This document shows, one piece after another, positions 16,070 to 24,544 of a stretch of DNA of 64,000 nucleotides. The position numbers were made by a program, and so were the translations under genes. How positions within the stretch are numbered: position 1 is the first letter of the stretch; each line of letters opens with the position of its first letter. Below the pieces are notes generated by a model, which was not told the origin of the DNA, did no database searches, and was given only the letters and a program-made list of their open reading frames with translations. The stretch covers positions 930,001 to 994,000 of the forward strand of contig NZ_JAMLFW010000002.1 in assembly GCF_024256385.1 (NCBI RefSeq). Reading direction: 5' to 3'. Origin of the DNA: Anatilimnocola floriformis (lineage in GTDB: Bacteria; Planctomycetota; Planctomycetia; Pirellulales; Pirellulaceae).

Positions 16070-16567
16070 TTGGCCTTATCGATTGCGCAGTTCAACGCGC
16101 TGGTCGATGAACACAGCTCCTCTCTTTATCGCATCGCCTATCGCATGATGGGCGACCGCCATGAAGCCGAGGATATGGTTCAGGAGACCTTCCGCTCAGC
16201 GTGGAAAAGCCGCGAGGCTTACCGCGAAGGGGTCGGGGACCGCGCGTGGCTAGCGTCGATTATGCGCCGGCGGATTGTCGATCGCTGGCGGCGAAAAGCA
16301 CCCCCTCCCACCATGGCAGGCGACCAACCCTTGGATGTTGGCGTCCCCGCCGCTGACCCGCTGGCTGGCGATTACACCGACGAAATGCAGTTTGCGCTCT
16401 CGCAGCTCCCCCAGGAACTGAAAGAAACGCTGCTGTTGGTCGTTGTGGGCGAATTGACGCATCAGGAAGTTGCCGACCTCCTCGATATTCCCCTCGGCAC
16501 GGTGTTGTCGCGGGTCAGTCGAGCACGCAGGCGGCTGAGGGAAGTGTTGCTTGCCACCAGGGCCTAG
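16070..16567 (+). CDS. ECF-family RNA polymerase sigma factor
   Basis: This 165-residue protein has sigma-70 region 2 at roughly residues 15-60 (SLYRIAYRMMGDRHEAEDMV, then QETFRSAWKS) and region 4 at about 108-155 (LSQLPQELKETLLLVVVGEL, then HQEVADLLDIP and the helix-turn-helix LGTVLSRVSRARRRL). It lacks regions 1 and 3 and so is of minimal ECF type. The TTG start at 16070 is preceded by GGAG at about 16058; no in-frame ATG fits. The next gene downstream encodes a membrane vWA protein with a cytoplasmic N-terminus, a natural candidate for its anti-sigma partner, although no canonical zinc anti-sigma motif is seen there. The upstream 240 nt hold a palindrome GGTTCGAACC at 16048-16057. Confidence 0.93.
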   Translation: MALSIAQFNALVDEHSSSLYRIAYRMMGDRHEAEDMVQETFRSAWKSREAYREGVGDRAWLASIMRRRIVDRWRRKAPPPTMAGDQPLDVGVPAADPLAGDYTDEMQFALSQLPQELKETLLLVVVGELTHQEVADLLDIPLGTVLSRVSRARRRLREVLLATRA

Positions 16568-16701
16568 CTTTCCTTTCGCTGCCGCGAAACAACGCGGCGG
16601 CGAGAACCCAGATGAAACGCTGCGGCAGTTTGAGACCAATACAAGTTAAACGAATCAACCAAACGCGATTCAACCTAGCAAGATTTCCGTAATTCACTGC
16701 A

Positions 16702-18852
16702 ATGAGTGACCTTCCTGACGATCGGCTTGATGCACTGCTCCGCGATGTCGCGGCGCCGGCGTCGTTGGCTGCGCGTCTCAAAGGAATCACGAATCCCAGC
16801 GACGACGAGCTCGATCAGTTGCTCTGCGGCGTCGCCATGCCCGAGCACTTGAGCCTGCAGTTGCAGTCGATCCCTGAGGACGAGGGCATCGCCGATGAGC
16901 TGCGCGATGTGCCCGAGCCGGTCACGCTTCGCAGCCGATCGCGGCTGGTCACACGCCTGGCCACTCGCTTGGAAAAGCGTTCACGGCTCCGGCAGTTCTC
17001 GCTGTTGACCACGGCGGCCTGCTTGTTTGTTGCCGTGTCGGCGGCGCTCCTCACTTCATCGTCGGGTTACCTGTCCTCGCTGTATCGTCCTCACTTTTTC
17101 TCGCGTCTAACCGTGCTTCCCACGCTCCCCCCCGCCGAGCCAGCTGTGGGCGAGCCCGATTTGATTTCGCCGCGGAAGTTCGCGTCATTTGAGTTCCCCG
17201 CTTCCACCGAGCCCGAGTTGCTCGAGGGTTGGGACGAATCGCTGCGAGCGCCGGCCGCTCCGACGGGACCGATCGCGCAGTTTCAATCGCTCATCGCGCA
17301 CGGCATGCAGCCGATGGACGACGTCGTGCTGATGCGCTGGGGTTTGCTCGGTGCCCCGCAATATTCCGAAGATGAATTGCCCGAGCTCGTCCGCGTGCTG
17401 CAACAGCCGCGCTCTGGTTTGGAATTGCCGCTGGTCCGTGGTTACGACCGCCGCTTCTGGCTTCGCGAAAGCATCAATCCGCCGATCGCGCCCGACGCCA
17501 ATGCGAAGTTGCAGCAGCTTGAAGTCCCCCTCACTACGTCAACCGTCTCGTTCGATGCTGCCGTAGCCGCTCTCGCGCTGGGCAAGTTGCCGAACCGTGA
17601 TGAAGTCCGTGTCGAACATTTCCTGGCCGGTCTCGAATCGCGTTTTCCTGCCGCACCGCGTGGGCAACTCGCGCTGCACGTGCAGGGAAGCCCTTCGCCG
17701 TTTGGAACGAGCGATGCATTCCTGCTGCAGCTGGGTGTGCAGGCCGGCAAGCTCCGTCAATCGGCCAAGAAGCAGCCGACGCATCTGGTCATCGCCATCG
17801 ATATTTCGGCGAGCATGGCCCGTGGCGGGCGCATGGAAATGGTTCGCAGTGCCGTGCTGCAGGCCCATCGTCAGCTGTCGGCAAAGGACGCACTATCGCT
17901 CGTCGCCTTCGACGAAAACGTCGTCTGCCGCGTCGAGCATCTGCGTGTGAATCAAGAGGCCGAGCTCCGCCGCCAGCTGGCCGAGCTCATCCCGCATGGC
18001 GGCACCAACCTGGCCGCTGGTTTGCAAACGGCAGCTTCGGTCGCGCTATCGCAACCTGCCGGCGAACCGAACGGCGATTATCGCACGCGGCTGGTGTTGA
18101 TCACCGATAGCCGGGCTGCCATGCCCGCCGATGTCACGCACAAGATCAGTGAAGTGCTGCACCACATCAGCGACGAAGGCGTGCGCTTGGATGTGTTCGA
18201 TGTCTCGGGCCGGTCGAATCCCGATCCGCTGCTCGAAGGTTTTGCCATCGAGCTCGGCGGCAGCTGCCGCGCGATCGGCTCACGGCAACAACTGTTTGCC
18301 GCGCTCGTCGAGAGACTCGCTGGTCACAATCCTGCCGTTGCCGCCGATGCCAAGATCAAGATTCAGTTCAACAAAGATGCGGTTGCCGCTTATCGCTTGC
18401 TCGGCCACGAGCCGAACCTGCTGGCCGCCGTCACGCCGGCCGCGGTCGATGCTCAGTTGCTCCCCGAAGAAGCCTCGAGCGCACTGCTGGAAGTCTGGTT
18501 CAAAAACAGCCCGGCCAGCGAAATCGGCCAGGTCACGCTCAGCTGGAAAGATCCGCTGTCCGGCACCAAGCACGAACGAAAACTGCCGATCGAGCGCAGT
18601 CGCATCGCGGCTTCATTTGTCGAAACGCCGGCCAGCCTGCAATCGGCCGCCGTGGCGGCTGAGTTGGCCGAACAACTACGGGGTTCGCGCGAAGCACTTC
18701 GCCGCGAAAATCTGCTCCCCACGCAAGGCCGCAACAACGCCGCCGCCGTCCGCACCGCGATTCGTTCCTGGAGCCCGACCCTGCGACAAGAGCCTGATCT
18801 GGCCCGCCTACTCACGTTGCTCGATCAGCTGGAAAAAGTCCGCGGACGGTAG
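16702..18852 (+). CDS. Membrane-anchored vWA-domain protein (YfbK-like), candidate partner of the ECF sigma factor
   Basis: This 716-residue protein has a cytoplasmic N-terminus (1-98) with three related copies of a D-x-x-L-x-x-L-L/R-x-x-V-x-x-P motif, starting at residues 6, 34 and 61. One membrane helix follows at about 99-117, then an extracytoplasmic part. Residues around 250-350 contain the vWF_N-like RVEHFLAGLE region. The vWA domain at about 358-560 has MIDAS residues Asp367-Ser369-Ser371 (DISAS), Thr435 (GGTNL) and Asp469 (ITD). A DUF3520-like beta region follows. The C-terminal 60 residues are helical. YfbK-like proteins are poorly characterised; sitting after an ECF sigma gene suggests a sensing or anti-sigma role, which is inference. 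The ATG at 16702 lies 134 nt after the sigma stop. Confidence 0.88.
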   Translation: MSDLPDDRLDALLRDVAAPASLAARLKGITNPSDDELDQLLCGVAMPEHLSLQLQSIPEDEGIADELRDVPEPVTLRSRSRLVTRLATRLEKRSRLRQFSLLTTAACLFVAVSAALLTSSSGYLSSLYRPHFFSRLTVLPTLPPAEPAVGEPDLISPRKFASFEFPASTEPELLEGWDESLRAPAAPTGPIAQFQSLIAHGMQPMDDVVLMRWGLLGAPQYSEDELPELVRVLQQPRSGLELPLVRGYDRRFWLRESINPPIAPDANAKLQQLEVPLTTSTVSFDAAVAALALGKLPNRDEVRVEHFLAGLESRFPAAPRGQLALHVQGSPSPFGTSDAFLLQLGVQAGKLRQSAKKQPTHLVIAIDISASMARGGRMEMVRSAVLQAHRQLSAKDALSLVAFDENVVCRVEHLRVNQEAELRRQLAELIPHGGTNLAAGLQTAASVALSQPAGEPNGDYRTRLVLITDSRAAMPADVTHKISEVLHHISDEGVRLDVFDVSGRSNPDPLLEGFAIELGGSCRAIGSRQQLFAALVERLAGHNPAVAADAKIKIQFNKDAVAAYRLLGHEPNLLAAVTPAAVDAQLLPEEASSALLEVWFKNSPASEIGQVTLSWKDPLSGTKHERKLPIERSRIAASFVETPASLQSAAVAAELAEQLRGSREALRRENLLPTQGRNNAAAVRTAIRSWSPTLRQEPDLARLLTLLDQLEKVRGR

Positions 18853-18985
18853 AGCCTGTTCCCTGCCCCGGGAAACGATTGAACTTCCCCACCGATGACT
18901 ATAATTTAAGGCTTGTTCCGAAATCACCTCGCGCACGCCGCCAGCGCGCACGGCCCCTCTCCGGGATTCCGAAGGATTGCACGTC

Positions 18986-21900
18986 ATGAGCAGACACTGT
19001 TCCCGCCGCGCGATAGCGGGTTGGTTGGTCGCCGGCGCGCTCCTCCTGCCGGCGTTGCTTCTGCCCACGAATCGCGCCTCGGCCGTTGAACCGGCCGCGG
19101 CCTTCCTCGACGGTTTGCGACAACGGCAGCTGTTCGATGTCGCCCTCGATTATCTCGACGCCGCCGCCAAGAACCCCGCCGTGCCGGTCGACTTCAAACA
19201 GTCGCTGCAGTACGAACGAGGCGTGACCCTGGTCGAAGGGGCCCGCGTCAATCGCGACTGGGGCCTCAAGGAAAAGCAACTCGACGAGGGACAAGCCACG
19301 CTTGAGAAGTTCGTCGCGGCCAATCCGCAGAGCATGCTCGCCATCGCGGCCCGCAGTCAATTGGCAACGGTCGTCGTCGAGCGCGCCCGCGCTCGTATGA
19401 AGCGGGCTGAAAAAATGTCAGGCGCTGCCAAGTTGCAGCTCTATGTCGAAGCCCGCGGCTTTTATGGTCAGGCGCTGAAGGTCTTCGAAGAACTGGCCGT
19501 CGAAATCGAAACGAAGCTGAAGACCTATCCGGCTTCGATCAGTGAAAAAGGCGAGCCCAAAAAATACGCCGAGCGCGATCAGTTTCGCAAAGACGCCGTG
19601 CAAGCCGAAGTGCTGACCGCGGCTACGCGCGAGGAAATGTCCGAGACCTACGAAGTCGGCAACAAAGATCGCACCACCGCCCTCGAAGAAGCGGTCGCCG
19701 AATATGGCGAAATGTATGACAAGTACCGCACCCGCATGGCCGGCTTGTACTCGCGGATGTACCAGGCTCGCTGCTTGCAAAAGCTCGGCCGGCACAAAGA
19801 AGCCCTCGGTTATTTCGTCGAGCTCCTCGCCAATCCCGATCACCCCGAGCCCTTCCGGCTGCTGCGCGTGAAGGTCACCGATCAAGCCATCGAGAGCTGG
19901 ATCGAACTGAAACTGTTCCTGGAAGTGATCGACAAAAACAAGCCGAAGAGTCCCGCGCAGCTCGTCGATTCGGCCCGCGGCGCCGAAGAAAAAGACGACG
20001 ACTTCATGTCGATCCGGCTCGGCATCGCCCGCACGATGAAACTGTACGCCGAAGATTTGAAAGCCCGCGAGCCCAAAGATCCGTCCATCAAAAAGCTGCT
20101 GCAAGAAGGTGGCAAGCTCGTGCGCCTCGTCGCTAAGACTCCGGGCGCTCATCAGGAAAAAGCCCGCGCGATGCTCCCCGACTTCGGCGGCGAGTCGGGC
20201 GAAGATCTCGCCAACGAAAAGCCCGATCCCAAGAACTTCGCCGAAGCCCGCAAAGCCGGCCTGGAAGCGGTCGACGCGATGCAATCGGGCAACGGCCGAG
20301 TGCGCGAAATGTCGGATCGGCTGAAGGCCCTCACCGCGACGCACGAAATCGCCGCGCTGCAAAAGCAACTCGACGAATTAAAGAAACAAACGCAAACGGC
20401 CAAAGAAGACGCCAGTCGTTATTTGAAACTGGCCCTGGTGCTGGCCGACCGCGGCACGAATGTCGACGACGTCAATCTCTGCCGTTACTTGCTCTGCTTC
20501 CTGGCGTTCTCGAGCGGCAATTATCAGGAAGCGGCCGTCTTCGGCGAGTTCATCGCGCGGCGTTATCCCGAGGCGCACGGCGCTCGGCAGTGCGGCAGCA
20601 TGACGCTCGATTCCTACATCAAGCTCTATGCCGAAAGCGATCCGAACAATCCTGAAGAGAATAAAGACTTCGAGGCCCAGCAGATCATTTCGATCTGCAA
20701 GTACCTCAGCCAGCGCTGGCCCGATACGCCCGAAGCAGCCAAGGCCATCAACACGCTGATTCCGTTCATGATCAAGGAGCACCGGCTCGACGACGCACAG
20801 GCTTATCTTGATCAGATCCCGCTCGACGCGCCGAACCGCGGCCCCGCCGAGCTCAAGATCGGTCAATCGCTGTGGGCCGAGTTTTACGACGGCTCGCGCG
20901 AACTGCGCGACTACGAAAATGCCGAACTCAAACCCGAGGGAATCGATCCCGTCAAAAAGAAAGCCGAGCTCGACGCGCTGAAGGCCAAAGCCAAAGCGAT
21001 TCTCATCGACGGCGTGGCGCGGATGCAAGGAACCGGTGAAGTGAGCGCAATCACGGTCACCGCGGCCTGGTCGCTCGCCCAGATGTACGTCGATACCAAC
21101 GAAGCCACCAAGGCCGTCGAGCTGCTCGAAAATTCCAAGACTGGCCCGCTCGAACTGGCCCGCCAAAACGACGCCACCACCAATCGCGCCGGCTTCAAAG
21201 AAGAGATCTACAAGACCGCGCTGCGGGCCTACATTTCGTCGCTCAGCGCCGCCGGCGCAAACTCCGACGACGTCATCAAGAAGGCTGAAGGGGTCATGGC
21301 TTCGCTGGACGAGCTCTACAAGAACGACGCCCAGGGACAAGCCAAGTTGATCGGCATTTATGTCAGCCTGGCCAAGGATCTGCAGAACCAAATGGAGCTC
21401 GCCGATCCGGCGACCAAGGTCGCCCTCGGCAAGGGTTTTGAGGCGTTTTTGGGGCAGATGTCGAACAAAGCGAACGACGTAAAAATCCTCCGCTGGGTGG
21501 CCGAAACCTACACCGGCATGGGCGAGAGCTTCGGCCCGGGGACCAAGAAAAAACTGTCCGACGAAGCCGTTCGCTATTACGGCAAAGCGACCGCGACCTT
21601 CGAGCGCATCCTGAAATTGAACGAAGAGAAGCCGGGAACAATCAATCCCGCCATGGCGACTTCAATTAGAATGGAGATTGCCACGATTTATCGCGCCACG
21701 AACAAGTACAAGGAAGCGATGAATCTGTTCGACGAAATCTTGAAGACGCAAAACATGCTCGTCACCGTGCAACTCGAAGCCGCCAAGACCTATCAGGACT
21801 GGGGCGCGCAAGAAGGAGCCGGCATGGCGGAGAATTATCAGCGAGCGATTTTCGGCGCGCGGCCCCATGACGGACGAAACAATATTTGGGGCTGGGGACA

Positions 21901-22381
21901 ACTGGCGAAATTGGTCTATCAAAAGCCCGAGCATCGCGCGACCTTTCATGAGGCTCGCTTCAACCTCGTCTATTGCCGCTACGCCTTTGCGATGAAACAG
22001 ACGGGGGAAGAAAAAACCAAGCAGCTGACCATGGCCAAGAAAGACATCGCCAGCATGTACGGTTTGTTCCCGGATCTCGGCGGCGAAAAATGGAAGCCGC
22101 AGTACGTGACCCTGCTGAAGAACATTCAGAAGGGTCTGGGCGAAGAGCCCGTCGGCCTGGCGATGTTCAAGTTTGCTTTGCCCGAAGAAACGACTCCCGT
22201 TGCCACGCCCGCGAAGAACGGGCCGGCTCCACCGAAAGGCGCACCGGCGACAACCCCGACAAAAACGAGTCCACCGGTCACGCCCGCCAAAACAGTCGCG
22301 CCGGCCATCAAAGGATCAACACCAGCACCAGCTATCAAGAACGCCGCCCCCGCTGCCAAACCAGCGCCGGCCAAGAGCTAA
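18986..22381 (+). CDS. Large secreted TPR-type repeat protein, 1131 aa
   Basis: The N-terminus has basic residues and a hydrophobic helix (RRAIAGWLVAGALLLPALLL) followed by a signal-type site before VEPAAAFLDGL. The rest is almost entirely helical, with degenerate TPR/Sel1-like pairs throughout (for example HKEALGYFVELLANPD; YKEAMNLFDEILKTQN). From about residue 1070 the C-terminus is a low-complexity Pro/Ala/Thr/Lys tail, likely disordered and possibly wall- or matrix-associated. GAAGGA lies 9 nt before the ATG at 18986; a TTG at 18977 is in frame but less suited. It is followed by a second TPR protein after 57 nt, so the two probably share an operon. In other planctomycetes such pairs precede ExbB/ExbD-type genes; none follow here. 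Function unknown beyond a probable scaffolding role. Confidence 0.82.
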   Translation: MSRHCSRRAIAGWLVAGALLLPALLLPTNRASAVEPAAAFLDGLRQRQLFDVALDYLDAAAKNPAVPVDFKQSLQYERGVTLVEGARVNRDWGLKEKQLDEGQATLEKFVAANPQSMLAIAARSQLATVVVERARARMKRAEKMSGAAKLQLYVEARGFYGQALKVFEELAVEIETKLKTYPASISEKGEPKKYAERDQFRKDAVQAEVLTAATREEMSETYEVGNKDRTTALEEAVAEYGEMYDKYRTRMAGLYSRMYQARCLQKLGRHKEALGYFVELLANPDHPEPFRLLRVKVTDQAIESWIELKLFLEVIDKNKPKSPAQLVDSARGAEEKDDDFMSIRLGIARTMKLYAEDLKAREPKDPSIKKLLQEGGKLVRLVAKTPGAHQEKARAMLPDFGGESGEDLANEKPDPKNFAEARKAGLEAVDAMQSGNGRVREMSDRLKALTATHEIAALQKQLDELKKQTQTAKEDASRYLKLALVLADRGTNVDDVNLCRYLLCFLAFSSGNYQEAAVFGEFIARRYPEAHGARQCGSMTLDSYIKLYAESDPNNPEENKDFEAQQIISICKYLSQRWPDTPEAAKAINTLIPFMIKEHRLDDAQAYLDQIPLDAPNRGPAELKIGQSLWAEFYDGSRELRDYENAELKPEGIDPVKKKAELDALKAKAKAILIDGVARMQGTGEVSAITVTAAWSLAQMYVDTNEATKAVELLENSKTGPLELARQNDATTNRAGFKEEIYKTALRAYISSLSAAGANSDDVIKKAEGVMASLDELYKNDAQGQAKLIGIYVSLAKDLQNQMELADPATKVALGKGFEAFLGQMSNKANDVKILRWVAETYTGMGESFGPGTKKKLSDEAVRYYGKATATFERILKLNEEKPGTINPAMATSIRMEIATIYRATNKYKEAMNLFDEILKTQNMLVTVQLEAAKTYQDWGAQEGAGMAENYQRAIFGARPHDGRNNIWGWGQLAKLVYQKPEHRATFHEARFNLVYCRYAFAMKQTGEEKTKQLTMAKKDIASMYGLFPDLGGEKWKPQYVTLLKNIQKGLGEEPVGLAMFKFALPEETTPVATPAKNGPAPPKGAPATTPTKTSPPVTPAKTVAPAIKGSTPAPAIKNAAPAAKPAPAKS

Positions 22382-22438
22382 TCGACCTACTTCAATCACT
22401 CCACCGAATACATAACTCCGTTTTTTGAGGATTTTGCA

Positions 22439-23491
22439 ATGTTCGTTCGTTCGTTCCGCGTCCACTTTATGGCAGTGTGCATCGCTGCATCCTCAGCAGT
22501 GCTCGCTCATGGCCAGGCCCTCGATCAGCTTTACACCACCAAGGGTGGCGTGCCGAATAAAGGGACCGTGACCGACGCGACGACCAAGGATGCCGTGACG
22601 CTCGACATGGCCGGCGTGGCTCGGCAATTTCCGATCAGCGAAGTCGCCCGCATCGTGTTCGGCGATGAACCGCAGCAGTTGAGCAACGCCCGCAATTCGG
22701 TCATCGCCAAGAACTACGACGCGGCCCTCGAATCGCTGAAGCAGATTCCCGCCGGTTCGCTCGTTCGGCCTCAAATCCTGCAAGATGCACAGTTCTATAT
22801 GGCACTCTGCCAGGGCAAGATCGCCATGACCGAAGGTGGCGATCGCGCCAAAGCCGAAGCCGACCTGTCGGCATTTGCCCGCGCCTATCCCAACAGCTTC
22901 CACTTCTATGAAGCAGCCGAGCTCTTGGGCGACATGGCGATGTCGAACGGCCGGTATGACTTGGCCGTTCGTTATTTCACCCCCTTGTCGAAGGCAGCGG
23001 CTGAAGACGTGCAAATGCGAGCCAACAATAACATGGCCCGTGCTCTCGTCGGCCAAAAGAAATTTGCCGAAGCGATCACCGCCTACGATGCAGTGCTGGG
23101 CGGCACGCTGGTGACCCAAGAAGCGCAAAACCAAAAACTGCTCGCCACGGTCGGCCGCGCCGGCTGCCTGGGTGAAACCGGCAAGCCCGAGGACGGCATC
23201 AAGATTCTCGACGAAATCATCGCCAAGAATGATCCGGAAGACGCCCGCCTCTTCTCCCGCACCTACAACGCCCTCGGCACCTGCCAAATGAAGGCCGGCC
23301 GCAACAAGGAAGCCCTTCTCGCCTTCCTACACACCGACGTGATGTACAGCGGCGAAAGCGAAGCCCACGCCGAAGCGCTCTACAACCTCGTGAAGGTTTG
23401 GACCGCGCTCAACAAGGGCGAACGCGCCGCCCAAGCCCGCGCCACGCTCAAGGACCGCTTTGCGGGGAGCATCTGGGCCACCAAGGAATAG
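22439..23491 (+). CDS. Secreted TPR-repeat protein, 350 aa
   Basis: A signal peptide (residues 1-26, cleavage near AHGQ) is followed by a short beta domain (LYTTKGGVPNKGTVTDATTK) and about six TPR-like helix pairs from residue 70 to the end (YDAALESLKQIPAGS; FAEAITAYDAVLGG; NKEALLAFLHTDV). The beta part resembles the small N-terminal domain seen in planctomycete TPR proteins of the same operon type. A GAGG (22427-22430) lies 8 nt before the ATG. It is probably periplasmic and a partner of the preceding 1131-residue protein. It is followed by inverted copies of a GC-rich repeat that may end the operon. The precise role is unknown. Confidence 0.85.
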   Translation: MFVRSFRVHFMAVCIAASSAVLAHGQALDQLYTTKGGVPNKGTVTDATTKDAVTLDMAGVARQFPISEVARIVFGDEPQQLSNARNSVIAKNYDAALESLKQIPAGSLVRPQILQDAQFYMALCQGKIAMTEGGDRAKAEADLSAFARAYPNSFHFYEAAELLGDMAMSNGRYDLAVRYFTPLSKAAAEDVQMRANNNMARALVGQKKFAEAITAYDAVLGGTLVTQEAQNQKLLATVGRAGCLGETGKPEDGIKILDEIIAKNDPEDARLFSRTYNALGTCQMKAGRNKEALLAFLHTDVMYSGESEAHAEALYNLVKVWTALNKGERAAQARATLKDRFAGSIWATKE

Positions 23492-23522
23492 GGTTGTTGC
23501 CATAGGGCAGCATCTTGTCTTG

Positions 23523-23693
23523 CTCCCCTCGCCCCGCTTCGGGGAGAGGGGCTGGGGGTGAGGGGTGAGCCGAAGCGAGAGTCTGCTAATGACCACGCAC
23601 TATGGATTGCCGACCCGTTCGCCAGAAAATTGAGTCAAACTCGCGCATTATCCCCTCACCCCCGACCCCTCTCCCCGAAACGGGGCGAGGGGA
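23523..23693. repeat. Pair of inverted GC-rich REP-like repeats
   Basis: The copies at 23525-23566 and 23652-23693 are reverse complements at about 39 of 42 positions. Each also contains an internal CCCCG/CGGGG hairpin. They are about 85 nt apart, so the whole can form one long stem or two short ones. Frames through them encode the classic artefact SPPTPLPETGRGE. They lie just after the TPR gene and could act as a terminator or mRNA stabiliser. Confidence 0.85.
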
Positions 23694-24161
23694 GAGAAAA
23701 AAAGGCGATGACAGCGTCACTGGCGTGAACGGTCGCTCTGCGCGAATTCGCCAGACCAAAGTTGTCCAACCGCGCTGGTCTAATCTCTTTTCGCCACTCG
23801 GTCTCTCGCGCTGCGTGAGTCTCGAACTGATTACTGCTGCGCGGTCCCAACCAAACGCAGCAGTGTTGTGGAACACCCATGGAATCATTCGCAAGGTGCT
23901 CGATGCTTGGTCAAAATGTTGTTGTCGGTAACCGCAGAATAGTTGTCGAGTGTTGTTAACTGTTGTTAGAAAATCAGCGGCATTTTATTCGCAAGTCCTT
24001 GTCGCGAAATGGTTTTGCGCAGGTTTTTGCCAGGAACGAAGGTGTTGTGAAAATTTCCGCTCCTTTTTGCGTAAAGCCCAGAAAGCCAACGCCTTCGGGC
24101 AAATCAAAAACCGCCACAACTGTTGTAAAGTGGAGTCGTTCCGCGGCGTTGATGGAGAACA
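23694..24161. other. Gene-free, relatively AT-rich intergenic stretch
   Basis: I see no credible coding frame here. The composition is richer in T and A than the flanks, with several TGTTGTT words (about 23920-23975). It separates convergent units, the TPR pair on the plus strand and the small helical protein on the minus strand. A small RNA cannot be excluded, but no structure strongly supports one. Confidence 0.5.
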
Positions 24162-24515
24162 CTAGGGAGGCGACTGGAGCGCGCGGGATATTTGCTCACG
24201 GCAGCGGTTGAGTTCCAGCTGAAAATGGACCTGCCGTTCTTCGTCAGACAGCCGTGCGTCGATTAGCGTCTGCAGGGATCGCTGTAGAGTCACTAGTACT
24301 GTTTGCAATTGGCGACATTCTTCGCCGATGAGCGACGACGCCAGTTGTGGCCAGCCGTCGATCGATGCTTTCAGGATTTCCTCGAACTGATCGTAGTCGA
24401 AGAGGAGGGGCGGCGGCGAAACTCTGGCAAGCCGATCGGCGGGTGACAGGATCCGTTGCAATTGATGCGCGAGGATGGCCAGACTCTTGGGACTTTTCGA
24501 ATCGAAAGAAGACAT
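24162..24515 (-). CDS. Small helical hypothetical protein, 117 aa
   Basis: The protein is predicted to be all-helical, with a leucine-rich C-terminal half (CRQLQTVLVTLQRSLQTLID; EERQVHFQLELNRCREQIS) that could form a coiled coil. No signal or membrane segment is seen. The ATG at 24515 gives a protein starting MSSFDSKSPK. An alternative GTG at 24548 overlaps the TGA of the upstream EEP nuclease gene (GTGA), which would couple the two genes. The arrangement makes it the last gene of the long minus-strand run. Some of its features recall FlgN-like or secretion-chaperone helices, but there is no specific match. Function unknown. Confidence 0.65.
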   Translation of the reverse strand: MSSFDSKSPKSLAILAHQLQRILSPADRLARVSPPPLLFDYDQFEEILKASIDGWPQLASSLIGEECRQLQTVLVTLQRSLQTLIDARLSDEERQVHFQLELNRCREQISRALQSPP

Positions 24516-24544
24516 GACTGGAACGAATGGGCTGTAGTTGAAGA

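Noticed and set aside
23602-23931. 109-codon plus-strand frame
   Set aside because: Its first third is a translated REP-like repeat (SPPTPLPETGRGE); the rest lacks conservation signs or a ribosome binding site.
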